Origin: Abelmoschus esculentus
Taxonomy: Eukaryota > Streptophyta > Magnoliopsida > Malvales > Malvaceae
Reading direction: 5' to 3'
Assembly (NCBI GenBank): GCA_035048815.1
Contig: JAUCBN010000024.1
Coordinates: 618,001-682,000 of the forward strand
DNA: 64,000 nt
The notes beneath the pieces were generated by a model. It was not told the origin of the DNA. It worked only from the letters and a program-made list of their open reading frames with translations, and did not search any database. Made by a program: the position numbers and the translations under genes. This document shows positions 23,162 through 35,054 of the stretch, piece by piece. Position 1 is the first letter of the stretch. Each line of letters opens with the position of its first letter.

Positions 23162-24178
23162 TCATCGGAGTTGAACAGTTGTTGTTTTTGATGAAGGTGT
23201 CCTTCGGCTCCGGTGCCCTTCCTCCCGATACCTCTTTGATTTAAGCTTGTCGTATTTCAGGAACTCTTCTTCAGCTTCATCATTCATATCAAGCGACAGC
23301 GTTTTATATATCACCCCTCGACAATAATACGGGTTATAATCACTGGGATCTTCTTCGGCCAGTTCTTGGTAACTCATCAAAGCTAGCTCCACGTTGTTAT
23401 GTAAGAAGTGTAAATAGGCCATTACGAATCGAACATCTCTGGCTGCATCGACTTTCTTCTCTTTTCGGGCAAGGGATAAGACCTTTTCTAACCTCTTGAA
23501 AGCATTCTCGAACAAAGTCTCGTAAGAGAATGGTTCCTCAAACACTTCGCGGGACTTCTCAGTCTGACCTATGTCGCCCAACAGCCTTCCGAACAAGAAT
23601 TTCCAGTCGGCCACATTCGGCTGGGCAGAAGCCAAACGGCTCAAGATACTAAGCGCTTCTTCGTCTTCGTAGTTTTCGATTTTCTGGTATATGAGCGACT
23701 TCATAGCCTCGATCACGTCCTCATCCGATTCAAGAAACTCAGAAAGCGACGGAGCTTGCTTTGGTTTCAGATCATAGGTTTTCTCCCCTTCTTTTTCTTT
23801 ATGAAAAACATCTTCTTCTGCAATCATTGGTGATAAAAGTGGTGAAGTTTGCTTCTTTTTCGGTTTCTGGGTTTTCTCGTCTGCTTCTTTTTCTTCCTGA
23901 AAAGCAGCTTCTTGTTCAACCATTGTCGGAGCAGAGTCAGCTTTGGCTGGGAAGTTGGAGACTTTCCCAATCATCAAAGCGGCAGCACCCACCAAAACAA
24001 CCGTCTTGGAGAAGTACTGAAGCTTTCCAGCGAAGGATCGGTTCTTGGTGTTGGGTTTCGAGACAGCAACGGAATCAGTCTTAGCATAACAAGCCCTGAG
24101 CCTGAGGGGCTTGGATGAAGGAAGAACGAGAAACCGAGCCGACGAAGAAGACGATAAGGTGGCTAGTATTGGATTCAT
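23162..24178 (-). CDS. Plastid TPR protein, SLOW GREEN 1-like
   Basis: A single-exon gene of 338 aa. Residues 1 to about 45 form a Ser/Ala/Arg-rich chloroplast transit peptide (MNPILATLSSSSSARFLVLP), followed by a hydrophobic stretch (VVLVGAAALMIG, about 60-71) that may be a membrane or thylakoid anchor. A charged linker rich in Lys/Glu/Gln follows. The C-terminal half carries helical repeats of tetratricopeptide type (ALSILSRLASAQPNVADWKF, ALMSYQELAEEDPSDYNPYY), ending in a basic tail. The layout and the DPSDYNPYYCRGVIY block resemble SLOW GREEN 1, a TPR protein needed for chloroplast development. The family is fairly sure; exact orthology is not. Confidence 0.75.
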   Translation of the reverse strand: MNPILATLSSSSSARFLVLPSSKPLRLRACYAKTDSVAVSKPNTKNRSFAGKLQYFSKTVVLVGAAALMIGKVSNFPAKADSAPTMVEQEAAFQEEKEADEKTQKPKKKQTSPLLSPMIAEEDVFHKEKEGEKTYDLKPKQAPSLSEFLESDEDVIEAMKSLIYQKIENYEDEEALSILSRLASAQPNVADWKFLFGRLLGDIGQTEKSREVFEEPFSYETLFENAFKRLEKVLSLARKEKKVDAARDVRFVMAYLHFLHNNVELALMSYQELAEEDPSDYNPYYCRGVIYKTLSLDMNDEAEEEFLKYDKLKSKRYREEGHRSRRTPSSKTTTVQLR

Positions 24179-24379
24179 GGCTGATGATTGAAAGAGAGAA
24201 ATGGCGAGTGAGGCAATGAAGAAGGTTTAATGGGATTTTAAAGGCTTTTCAGTTACGTAATTTGAGAATCGTTCGGCGGGTTGCTGAATCCGTTGCAGAT
24301 ACTGTTAGGCATTTTACGAGACTCGGATTCGATTTCAAGAAGGGTCAAATTCTTGACGATACACAAGTATTATTCTATT

Positions 24380-25634
24380 CTATAACGGGCGACGAATACC
24401 GCAGAACATCACTAGCGTTGAACACCGCTGAACATAATTAAATTAATTAATAAAGATTAAAATTTTTAAGAATTTAACATATAATTAATAATTATTTAAA
24501 ATTTTTAATTAAATTAATTTTTATATAAATTTTTTTATTTTTTAATAAGGATAAACTACATATTTAGTACTCCACCTATTTCTATATTTTTATTTTGATA
24601 CTCAAATTAGTTTTTTAATAAAATAATACATAATTCTAAATTAAATTAATTTTTTATAAGCGTCTAAAACCGAAATTAATTTAATGTCATGTTGAACATC
24701 ATAATGTGAGACATTTTTTTAAAAATTAATCTTTTGTTAAAATATTATTATTTAATAAGTTATTGTGATATAAAATCTGTACAAATACAAATATTGAATA
24801 ATGTACAAAGATTATATTTAAAGACTAAAGTTAGGTGGGCACATACTAATATATTATTTTGTACTAAGATTATATTCTCGTAAATTTGTTCTAACTAATT
24901 AAGTTTTTACCGACAGATGAATAAAAGTGAAAGTGAGAAAGTGTTTCTATAGTTGTTTTATTTGTTTATTTTAATGATAATTTTAGTACGTCTTTATAAC
25001 ATTTTGTTTATCTTTTTAATAATTTAAAGTTAATATAACGAGTATAAACGAGCATTTTTCATAGTGAAGATCGATATTTTGTTATGATCATGATCCCTTT
25101 TATGATTTATCGATGTGTCAAAAACTAACGGCGAAAAGATTTATTTTTCATATAAAGTATTTAATCAAAGTATATAGTCTCTTAATTTTATTAAAAAGAA
25201 ATAATAAATTTATATTTTTAGTCTAAAAATTAAAAATAATCTTTAAATTGATAATATTTAGACTAAGTTGATAAATTCTATAATTTTTAGAGACTAGAAC
25301 TATTATTTGGCCAATTAATGTCACTATTTTCGTTTGTTTTTAATAATCGAGGTACCAAAATAAAAATAATATGTAACATTAGGTATTATTTTACTAAAAT
25401 AATTAATTTAAGTATTAAAATAGAAATACAAAAATAGGTGAGGTACTAAATATGTAGTTTATCTTTAATAGAAAATCAAAATTTTAATGTATATAAAAAT
25501 AATTTAAGTAATTTTTAAAGTAATTATTAATTGTATTTTAAGTCCCTAAAACATATAATTTTTATCAATTAGTTTAATAATGTTTAGCGATGTTCATCGT
25601 TAGTGGTGTTCAGCAGTGTTCGTCGCACGTGGTA
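24380..25634. mobile_element. 1.25-kb long inverted-repeat (foldback/MULE-like) element
   Basis: The left arm (GCGACGAATACCGCAGAACA from about 24389) matches the reverse complement of the right end (GCGACGAACACTGCTGAACA). Homology continues inward for roughly 240 bp, including GATAAACTACATATTTAGTA on both arms (near 24550 and, inverted, near 25450). There is no open frame for a transposase. Long arms without coding capacity suggest a foldback or Mutator-like non-autonomous element. No clear target duplication was found. Confidence 0.75.
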
Positions 25635-25728
25635 GACTCATCCTTAGAATAATTAATTTGTAAAAAATGATTTAATTAGTAAATAATAAGAATCGAATCA
25701 ACGCATAGTAAATAGATTAATATTAGAA

Positions 25729-26180
25729 GGTAAACTACGATAAAAATTATTATATTTAGGTTATCTAATTATTAAAGGTTACATTTAAGTTATTATAGAT
25801 ATATTTCGGTCATTTAATTATTAAAATTAATATTTTATTCACTTAATCATGAATAAATTTACGATTAAGTCACATTTTATATTTAAAAATATATCGATTT
25901 GATATTTTTTTCCAAATTACTTGTATACTCTCATTAATATTAAAGTATTTCATTTGAAACCATTAATTAATTTAATACATAAATTAATAAAAAAATTAAT
26001 ATGAAAGGTGACTCAAATATAATTTTATCTATAATTAATGATCCAAATATAACATTTATTAATTAGGTGACCGAAATATAATTTTACTCATAATTAAATA
26101 ACTCAAACATAATTTATAATAATTAAGTGAATAAATATAACTCTACTCATAATTAAATGACCTCCGTTGCAGTTTACCCA
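25729..26180. mobile_element. Inverted-repeat element, about 450 bp
   Basis: The ends GGTAAACTACGATAAAAATT and, reverse-complemented, GGGTAAACTGCAACGGAGGT begin two AT-rich arms built of alternating TAATTATTAA and TTTAGGTTAT/GGTCATTTAA segments. It is probably a MITE of a class common in plants. Divergence between the arms suggests age. Confidence 0.55.
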
Positions 26181-26570
26181 TATTAGAATTAGACTCATAA
26201 TTTATGCGTAGTATAAATACTAATCGAAGAATTAGAAGAAAAAAACTCCTTCAACTGATTCAATTTCGTTAGTTTTATTTAATATTCTTTTTTTATATAA
26301 AGGAAAAGTTAAATCAAGAAGACTATATTGATTATTTACGATCTTTAAAAAAACACAGGTCATGAGTTAAAAAAAAATCAGATAATTCTCGTTTATATGT
26401 TATTCGTGATCTTAACTGATCAAATTCATTTATTTTATTTTTTAAGAGTGAATTATCACCTATTTTCTTTATGAGTTTTAACTATTAGGTAGTTATTTTA
26501 AATAAATGAAAGAGATTAACTAAGTCCAATACCTCTTCAAGGACTCATCTGGTTCTTTCTTGAACCTGGT

Positions 26571-26640
26571 CGGTTTTCGATAAACAATTTTATTTCTTAT
26601 CGAATCGGTTTTCGATAAACAATTTTATTTCTTATCGAAT
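26571..26640. repeat. 35-bp tandem repeat, two copies
   Basis: CGGTTTTCGATAAACAATTT and the following 15 bases (TATTTCTTATCGAAT) occur twice in a row without change. Confidence 0.9.
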
Positions 26641-26812
26641 CAATGACTCGATGTTCTGCCTCCGACAATGGATAAAAGGCTGTTAGCAAGTATAATATAA
26701 GAGAAAATTTTGAAAATTTTAGTATTCCATGAACACTATTTCCTTTATACATGCATACAGCATGACGTTTAATATGAGAGACATTCTATAAAACCCCATC
26801 CATACCGATGGA

Positions 26813-26838
26813 CGCTGCTGCTGCTGCTGCTGCTGCTG
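26813..26838. repeat. (CTG)n trinucleotide repeat
   Basis: About eight to nine CTG units (CAG on the coding strand) lie some 30 bases beyond the stop codon of the gene at 26866-29205, probably in its 3' UTR. Confidence 0.9.
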
Positions 26839-26865
26839 TATACTATGATTGCCGAATGATCTTGA

Positions 26866-29205
26866 CTACTTGTAAATCCATTCATTCGCTCGACCTCCCG
26901 ACTCGTCCATGTCGATAAATATGCTCACTGCCTGCATCATTCATTAACATTAAACAGACACCAATGTAACCATCATGTATATGAATGAATGAATGCCAAT
27001 GGTGATGAAAACACTAGAAAGAATAATTTTATTTTCCATCAATGAACAAAGCTGAATTACCTTCCCTATTCGAGGCCGCTCTTTCAGCTTCGCCAAGCTG
27101 TTTCGAATGTGCGAGACTGCTCCCCAACATTTCAACGTGTTTGCTACATCATCGAGCCTTAGGAGATATTCTTCTTCAGTTAAGGGAAATGATCTCTTCA
27201 CGTGAAAAGGGAAAGATGAACTCAGAACACGAAAATAAATCGAAATTATGTAGTAAAAGAATTCCCCCAAGTGGCCATGTTTACTTGTTTTACCTATATT
27301 TGTAATATGCTATTAGTATAATTATCAAAGGCGTGAATTTGCAGATCAAAATACCTGCTCCATGTACTTCCACATAACATTCATTGCAAGGAGATTTCTT
27401 CCCATGAACTCCTAAATTAAGGCATGTAAAGGTAAACTCTCAAGTTATATAATAAAAATCTAAAGTAAACACAAATTAGCAGTTGAATAAAGTACTAATC
27501 CGACCACCATAGGACAATAACGAATGGAAGTTTAGAATAAGTCCTCGAAGATGCAAAAATGGTGATGTGCTCTAAATTTCACCTGTTTAGGACAAGTTAG
27601 GTGTATTGTCTTCTATAATAAGAATGTCTTAGATCATAGTCAAGTTATGCAATATGCAAAAAAGCATATTTCTAATAACAATATGAATGTTTTATCTGCT
27701 ATTGGTATCAAAAACACATTTTACCTCCTATACTTAGAGGAATAAAGCAGTTTACATAGAGTCAATTTTGGAACTTCATAGTATCCAATAAAGCTCGGTC
27801 TTGAAATGAGTCGCAAAAAAGCATAATTCTATACAAATTGGGCAACATGTTGAGGCATCCTTGACAGATTCATCTACGTTCTACGCATGAAAAGACAGCC
27901 GCAAACTTATGTTTAGCAAACTCAAAACTTATCTTAAGTTACCATTTCAAAAAGTATCATCGATAAGCAAAGAATCTATAAGTTGGAACAAGTAAACGTA
28001 AGCCGATACAGCCATCCTCTCATATAGAATTGCATACCTTCTTTATCAATTGAACATCATAGGACCTGCCATATTTGTTCCTAATAAGAGTTGCCAGGTC
28101 CAAGCCATTAAAGGTGGAATCATCCGCACCAACTATTCGTTCAAGGTTCTCCCGAAGCATATCACTGTTTTTCTGAAACAATTAACAAAAGAGAACTATA
28201 TAAACTAGATCTCGACACAAAGCAAGCAACCATACAATTTACAACCCAAAATTAAATTAATTCGGTTTACCAAATTGCCACCTCTATGAATACAGCTTTT
28301 CTACTGTTTATAAACCAATATTCAAAGATAAACTACCCCATCTTCATGAGTAACAGATTAAACAATTCATGTGGCAGCTTGGGCAAGGTTTATAGTTAGA
28401 ATTCTTAGTGTCAACTATTTAGTGTCCTTATCCTTACAGGCCTGGATCATGGTAGAGCAGCATGAGCACCAACTCAGGACCCCCATCTTCTACCTTCACA
28501 GCTTCACTATCTCAACATCTCGCCAGTCACCTCTCAAATCTCAATCCCATAAAATTCTCAATTTCCCATCCTCTTCTTCTCTCTCTCTCATTAATTCATT
28601 AAACTTCTAATTAAATTTTAATGATTAATCATGTTTTAATAATGGAGTATTAAATTAATCGTTCAGAACATGCTTTCGTTACATACATACCACATATGCT
28701 CTTAAGTCTTACGTATGCATGTCCATGTATGTGTATGTATGTATAGGAACTCACCCTGTAACAGATATAAAAGTAATTAACATAGTAAATCAACCCCAAC
28801 ATACAAATTCAATAAACATGACTATGTTCATCTCAAAGACACTCCAATAAACAAAAGGGTGACCTTTTTTCTATTTAAGTTTCATTTAACTAATTAAAAA
28901 GAAATCGAGCGTACTCCTTCATTTCCTTGTGAAGATCCTTTCTGATCATTCCCATCCTCAGGATCATCCGATTCAGCGCCACCATCATCCACGGCACCGG
29001 AAAAGACCGGACCACATCTCCAACGACTCCGCGGCGCCATAGAAGCAAAATGTTGACCCTGAGAAAAACCAAACCCACCGAGACGAAAATACGGACCACA
29101 ACATCTCAGCCTCGGAGGCTTATGAAACCTTCCCCTTCTGCTGCAAACATGTTCCGAAACCCCAACCGACAAATTACAATAATGAGTCGGCACAAAGCTT
29201 GTCAT
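26866..29205 (-). CDS. Conserved plastid protein, DUF3067-like
   Basis: Five exons (29205-28915, 28172-28038, 27411-27355, 27195-27061, 26931-26866) join in frame to about 227 aa. A splice acceptor (TTTTTTACAG) just upstream of the ATG at 29205 indicates a 5' UTR intron, which is why I prefer this start to the upstream ATG at 29427. The N-terminal half is Arg/Ser/Gly-rich and transit-peptide-like, then acidic (DDGGAESDDPEDGNDQ). The conserved C-terminal domain includes LRNKYG-like IRNKYGRSYDVQLIKKEFMG, NVMWKYMEQRSFPLTEEEYL, CWGAVSHIRNSL and AVSIFIDMD. It resembles the short DUF3067 family shared with cyanobacteria; I hold that name loosely. Function is unknown; a stromal location is inferred. 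Confidence 0.75.
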
Positions 29206-29689
29206 AATATCCTGTAAAAAATTACGAAATCCCCAAAGCTTTAAAGGGAAAAAGGGAGTGAAAGTGAAGTTCAAAGAAGGAACTTGGTACTGGTGAAGGA
29301 GAAATCTCAGAGGAAATACTGAAAGATTTGAAAGAGAGAGACGGCCATTGACACTGTTTTGTTGAGTGAAGGAAATGTGGTTTGGGTTTGAGATAGCGTG
29401 TAAGCTATAATATCTTTCCTTCCCCAACTCAAGTAATCATCACCGTTGCCTTTCCCTCCCGATCCATACTCGGTTCGTTGGAATTTTCTACTGCAATTTT
29501 ACATAATAAAATAAAAGGGTAAATTACAAATATTGGTCATCCAATTATTAAGATTTTCTATTTTAATCACTAAATTATTTTTTTTTCTAAATTTGGTCAT
29601 TAAAGATAACTGGCAATCAATTTTGTAAAAACATTTAGACCTAGTCCCTCGAGTTAGCTTGGTGTAAGTGATCTCTCCCAGGCTCGAGG

Positions 29690-31420
29690 TAGAGTTTAGG
29701 TGTGCGGCCATTGAAAACAAGCGAATGACATAATATCTTTTTATTTTTCTCTTGTATGTGTAAAAATAACGTTAAAAGCTAAAAGAAAAACTGAAATATT
29801 CTTTATTGATATTGTGATCTAATTAGAAGGATGCAACCTCTTTATATAGTAATCTAGAAAAGGGAGGGAAGGCTTAGTTAGTTATAACTAACTTTCTAAC
29901 AAATATTGGGCTGAGCCTTATGACTCTAACATTTTTTCAGTTTTCTCATTTCCTTGAACCTCTTGTAAATCAACCACTCCAAGTCTCTTGCGCAGCAAAC
30001 CAAATGATGCCGGTGGAATTGGTTTTGTAAGAATGTCTGCAACTTGCTCCGAGGCAGGTACATGATTAACAAGCAATTGACCAGCTAACACACGTTCTCG
30101 AACAAAATGTAAGTCAATATCAACATGCTTTACACGAGTATATGCGTAGGGTTGCCAGCCATTGAAATAGTAGAGGTGTTATCACACTAGACTACAGGCA
30201 GGCCAGTAGTTGCTAATCCCACTTCTTGAAGCAAATATTTAACCCATACTAATTCTGAAACCGAGTTTGCAAGGCTCTTGTACTCTACCTCTGTAGAGGA
30301 TCTAGAGACTACAGCTTACTTTTTTGAGCTCCAAGAGACTGGATTTGATCCAAGAAAGATGCAATACCCACAAGTGGATCGTCGATCCTTAATAGAGGAA
30401 GCCCAATCCGCATCGGTGTAGCAAACCGATGTGTGTTGTGCATTAGACTGAAACATCAATCCATAGTGCAAGATGCCATGAAGATATCTTAAGATTCGTT
30501 TGACTGCTTTTCAGTGTGTCTCCAACGAATTGTTCATGTACAGGCTGACCTTGTTCACAGAATAGACAATATCAGGCCTTGTGAGACAAGCATATTGAAG
30601 TGCCCCTACCACACTTTGATAGAGATGAATATCAGCAAACATGAGGCTGTCATCAGCAATTAATTTAGGACTGACCACCATTGGAGTTGGAGTAGGAGCA
30701 GAGTTAAGCATATTTGTTCAAGCTAATAATCCAGAGACAAATTTTTTCTGACTTAGCATGAGTCTTGAAGAACAATATTGAACCTCCATGCCAAGAAAAA
30801 AATCTGACTCACCTAAGTCCTTGAGGGAGAATTCCTTATTAATCCATCTTACGATTTGACCTATCTCTCTTAGGTAACTTCCAGTGATAATGATATCATC
30901 TACATGCACCATTAACAACAGCTTACAGGTACTTGTGTCTCTCACAAATAACGAAGTGTCTGTTTTAGCAGTTACAAAACCAAGTTTTTTAGTAAGAAAT
31001 AATCGTAAAGTGTAAAACCAAGCTCTTGGAGCTTGTCTCAGGCCATACAACGCTTTTTTAAGCCTACACACCAATTTTTCACCATTGCAGCCATGCTTTT
31101 CAAACCCAGGTAGCTGACACATGTATATTTCTCCATTTAACTGTTCATTGAAGAATGCATTATTAATATCAATTTGTTTTATACTCCAGCGTTGCAAGAC
31201 TGCCATGGAAAGGATAATGTGAATTTGTTGTTGCTCGAACAATAAGACTGAATGTCTCCTTGAAATCAGTTTCAACTATTTGGGAGAAACCCTTTACTAC
31301 CAGTCGAGCTTTAAGTCTATCAACAGAACCATCTTATTTCTTTTTCACCTTAAACAACCACTTCTAATAACGTTGAATGATCCTAGCAGATGCTATCAGT
31401 ATGCATAATTTGTTTGGGGT
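29690..31420 (-). mobile_element. Truncated Ty1/copia retrotransposon (RT, RNase H, partial LTR)
   Basis: Minus-strand reading shows copia reverse transcriptase (31275-30718: IKQIDINNAFFN, KALYGLRQAPRAWF, VHVDDIIITGS), then the LTRPDI block at 30711-30511 and an RNase H region to about 29960 (DADWASS, STEVEYKSLANS, KHVDIDLHFVRE). Stops and frameshifts interrupt it. An LTR-like stretch starts TGTTAG at 29901, with a TATA-type CTATATAAAG and an AATAAA signal. Gag, protease and integrase are absent. It is a dead 5'-truncated copy. Confidence 0.85.
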
Positions 31421-33302
31421 GTTTGGTTATATGATCCTTAATTTTGGGGTGTCAAATAGGTTTTGACCCCTACGGTGGTCGGTACCTAGCAGATGCTGGA
31501 GTAGCTCCTGGGGATATGTTGCCGCTGTGAGGCAACAGGATAATCGAAGGCTATTCCATAACGCAGCTATCCAATTTTTTAAAAGGATTCAAATGTATGA
31601 GTTAACCGTTCAAATTAATCGAATCAAATATTTTTAAAAATTCATTTAAAATTAAAAAAATAATAAAAAATTCAAAAAGACAGAAATCAGTTGTCCGAAT
31701 AAAACACCATAACCTCAAACAGTATATGTCGTCTTCATCAAGTCCTTGAATTATTATATTTATTTGTTTTAATAATGTCAATAAGCAATAATTAATCATC
31801 ACGGGAATGAGATATAAACCAGTTGGTATTAGTCTAATTAATCACATGAAGTGGTTGATTGACAGACACGTCCCTGTCGGTTGAAAGAAGTATCCACACG
31901 GTTTCCTTGCTTACGCTCTTGGACTTTTCCTACAACTAGCCAATTTTATTATTTTATTTGATACTATATTATATGCTTTATCTGAATTATTATTAATTCC
32001 GATCAAATAATATAAAATTTATTATAAAAATGATATTTTTAATACAATTTATTGTATTCACGATATTAACTTTAAAATTTAGTATTTTGTTTTATTAGAT
32101 TAATTAATTAGTGATATTTTTTTACTTATATATATTATGTATCGGTAAAGTATAAATTTATATACAATAAATAAATAAATTTTAAAAAAATTTTGTTGGA
32201 GAACTCGTCCATCAAAACTAAATGTGCGATATAGGTCGATCCGAATTAATTAAAACGAAGTTCTAAAAAACGAAAAAACAAAAAAACATCAAAAGCAATT
32301 TTTTATATACATGTTTAAAAATGTTCATATATATATATATTAAAAATATAAATTTAAATCCTTTACCAACTATAAATTTTAATAATAAACCTTAATTTTA
32401 AATCCTATAAATCAAATTTCTAAATTTTAAATTTTAATCTCTAACCTTGAGAAATTATATCATGGGTAAGTCCCACTACGTCATCCATGGGACTAACCAA
32501 TAGAAACTGTCCAACTCATTATTTTTTAATTTTCCAAGTGAAGATTCACTCGGGAAAAAATTATGACATGGAAAAATTGATGAAGTGGATAATTTTTATT
32601 GGTTGATCCCATGGATAGGTAGTGAGACTGACCCATAATATAATTTTTCCTAACCCTTAAATTAAACCTTAATTAATGTCACCTTATAAAAATCTAAGAT
32701 ACACCAACTTTTAATTTTTAATTTTTAATTTGATCTTTAAATTTTTATCTATATTTATTCTTAAATTTAATATTTTTAATTTTTAATTGTAAAGATAACA
32801 TGATACTCTGAGATTGTAATATATGACCTAACATTGAAGTAACACATCAATCAAAATATTAAAAATCCAAATTTATGAATTAATTTGAATAAAATAATGA
32901 GAGGTCAAGATATCAAAATTATTAAATTTGGGGACTAAATATTACTACACCCCTTAAAATTTATAATACATATACATACCCACTGCATTTGTTTTTGCTC
33001 AAATTGGTTCTATTGTTTAAGAACTACTTTCTTGTAAAGATCTGTCTTTTCTTTGGTTAATGTGTAATTGATTTTGTATTAGTATATGTTGTAGATTCCA
33101 TACAAAAATATATATTAAATTGAAAATAATTACACTTTTATTAATGAAATATACATTTTTGCATATTTTTTCAAGGATAAAAATACAAAAATAATTAAAT
33201 ATTATGTACTTTTCAAAGCTATCATACATTTTCTCAAACCAAATTGAAAAAAAAAAAAAAAGTGAATCCCCTTTTCTTCCCAAGTGATTATACAAAGAAA
33301 TC
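31421..33302. other. AT-rich intergenic DNA
   Basis: No gene is supported. It holds the family A MITE at 32448-32650. It also holds a short segment near 32195-32270 (GAACTCGTCCATCAAAACTA) resembling part of the SINE-like unit at 63.4-63.7 kb. Confidence 0.45.
32448..32650. mobile_element. Inverted-repeat MITE, family A copy 3
   Basis: The left end GAGAAATTATATCATGGGTA and the reverse-complemented right end GGAAAAATTATATTATGGGT mirror the copy at 1774-1974, and the interiors also align (CAAGTGAAGATTCACTCGGG and GACATGGAAAAATTGATGAA). Flanks read TAACCTT and TAACCCTT, a slightly diverged target duplication. Length is about 203 bp. Confidence 0.82.
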
Positions 33303-35054
33303 TCAACAAAATCTTGGCAAATTTCCATTGTAGAAAGGGAAAATGCCATTGTCATGCCTTACCAACTTTGACATCTGTCCCTTCATCTCTTTACATGCCT
33401 TCTCCAACTCCACAACTCTCCATTGCATCTTCTGCAAATTGAGTTTCATATCTCCAGCTCCTTCTGATGATGATGAATCCATGCTGTTGTCATTGAATAA
33501 CACCATATGTCCTTGTGAGTTCTTGCCATGGCTGCCATTGGGAGTCCCCTGATACAAAAAATATTCATCTTGGGGCACTTTAGATTGCTGACAAATGAGT
33601 GCTTGGACTGAAATATTTGGTGGGATTCTGGGATTTTTAGCAAGGTCTTTGCTTGCTTCAAATGTAAGCTTTTCATAGTTGAGACATCTGCAAAGTTTTG
33701 ATCTTTCCTCAAATGAAAGTGTTGGATGGGACTGAAATGGCCAATTTCTTGATTAATTAGCATGAATCAAATGAAATTATGGAAAAAAATGGTATTAAAA
33801 TGGTCATCACCTGAAGATAGAAATCAATGGCTCTATAGACTCCATCAAAGCAATCTCTTGCAGAATCTGGTAAACTATCTGCAACTGCAAGGAACTTGGA
33901 GATGTTAAGGTTCTGGTCTGGAGATATTTCTCTTAAGTACTTATCTATTAATCTTCCAAGCTTCTTCATTTTCTGTGGATTCATCTCTTCATTATTGACA
34001 AATACTCTAATCAATCTTATTACAAGATTGACATCATAAACACCCTTGTTATGTCCTGATACTAATAAGTCATCCAAAGTTGCTTCATCAAGATTCTCAC
34101 CAATTAATCTCTCCAAGCCTGTCCTATAGTCTTTGCTGAGACTAAAACCAGAAACAAGTCTCAAAACCCAGAAAAGTTTTCTGCAAGAAAATTTGGATCT
34201 CCCCACAAAAATAACCCCATGAACAGCTGTGTCAGTTAAGCCACTGTACTCAGATTTTGAGCTTGGGGAAGAAGAGCCTTGAGGTCTGGTTTTGAGGTAA
34301 TGGAGAAGGAACCTTGTTAGCGTAAAGCTGTTGTTTTGATTCCCATAAGCACCCAAATTTCTGATGATTTTTTCAATCATCTTTGGACTCAGTACAGCCA
34401 AGTCATCAATTTTAGTTAAAGAGAATCTGAAACCAAAACTTGTTTCAGGTGAAGATGTTGAAGAAGAAGAAGCTATGACGTTCATGTCTGAATTCGGACC
34501 AATCTTAGTTAAAAGCACAAAAATCAGCTTTTGGATCAGACCATAAGAATCTGCATATGAAAAGAATGGTTCACAACTCCTAAGACACATCACTATATCA
34601 TTCCAGGACCAATAAATCATCCCTTCAAGGAACTTTTCTGTTTGTCTCAAGAGATTGTTGGTTGAGGCTTTCTCTGTCATGCCAAGAAAAAAACCACAGC
34701 AATAAAGAAGGGACACATTTAAAACTGTGATTTCAACTCTGCCATGGCTGTAACAGAACCTTGAAACCTGCTCGAATCCATCTGGTCCACCAGGGAAATC
34801 GTTGAGCTCTATGATGGAATCCTCAATCTGGGTTTTCCTCTTTTCTTTTCTTATGATCTTCCTCAACCTCCCTGAGAAAGCTGACACAACATTCTGGGAA
34901 AAAAGTTTCCCAAACAAACATATTCACAAACAGCTGTTCCACTTCTACATACATAAAAGAAAACAAAATCAGAAAATGAAAGAAATTTTACCTCGTGAAG
35001 AAAGAAACTTTGTTCATCATTGATGATGATTTGGAGATTGAAAAACTGAGGCAT
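33303..35054 (-). CDS. BTB/POZ-NPH3 family protein
   Basis: Three exons (35054-34992, 34893-33811, 33731-33303) join in phase 0 to 524 aa. The N-terminus (FNLQIIINDEQSFFLHENVV, SAFSGRLRKII, NDFPGGPDGFEQVSRFCYSH) is a compact BTB domain of the At3g22104 subgroup. The NPH3 domain covers about residues 190-420, with WSWNDIVMCLRSCEPFF, LDDLLVSGHNKGVYDVNLVI, KFLAVADSLPDSARDCFDGV and the conserved VYRAIDFYLQ. A C-terminal coiled coil (NLQKMQWRVVELEKACKEMK) follows. Family members are plasma-membrane-associated CUL3 adaptors, some acting with phototropins or in auxin transport. The role of this subgroup is unclear. Confidence 0.92.

Larger units (their letters stand above)
24179..26865. other. Repeat-rich intergenic DNA
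   Basis: No coding region. It contains the long inverted-repeat element 24380-25634, a second inverted-repeat element 25729-26180, and a 35-bp tandem repeat at 26571-26640. Confidence 0.55.

Noticed and set aside
28371..28610. Plus-strand frame inside the plastid-protein gene
   Set aside because: It lies within the first intron of the minus-strand gene and has no recognisable content.
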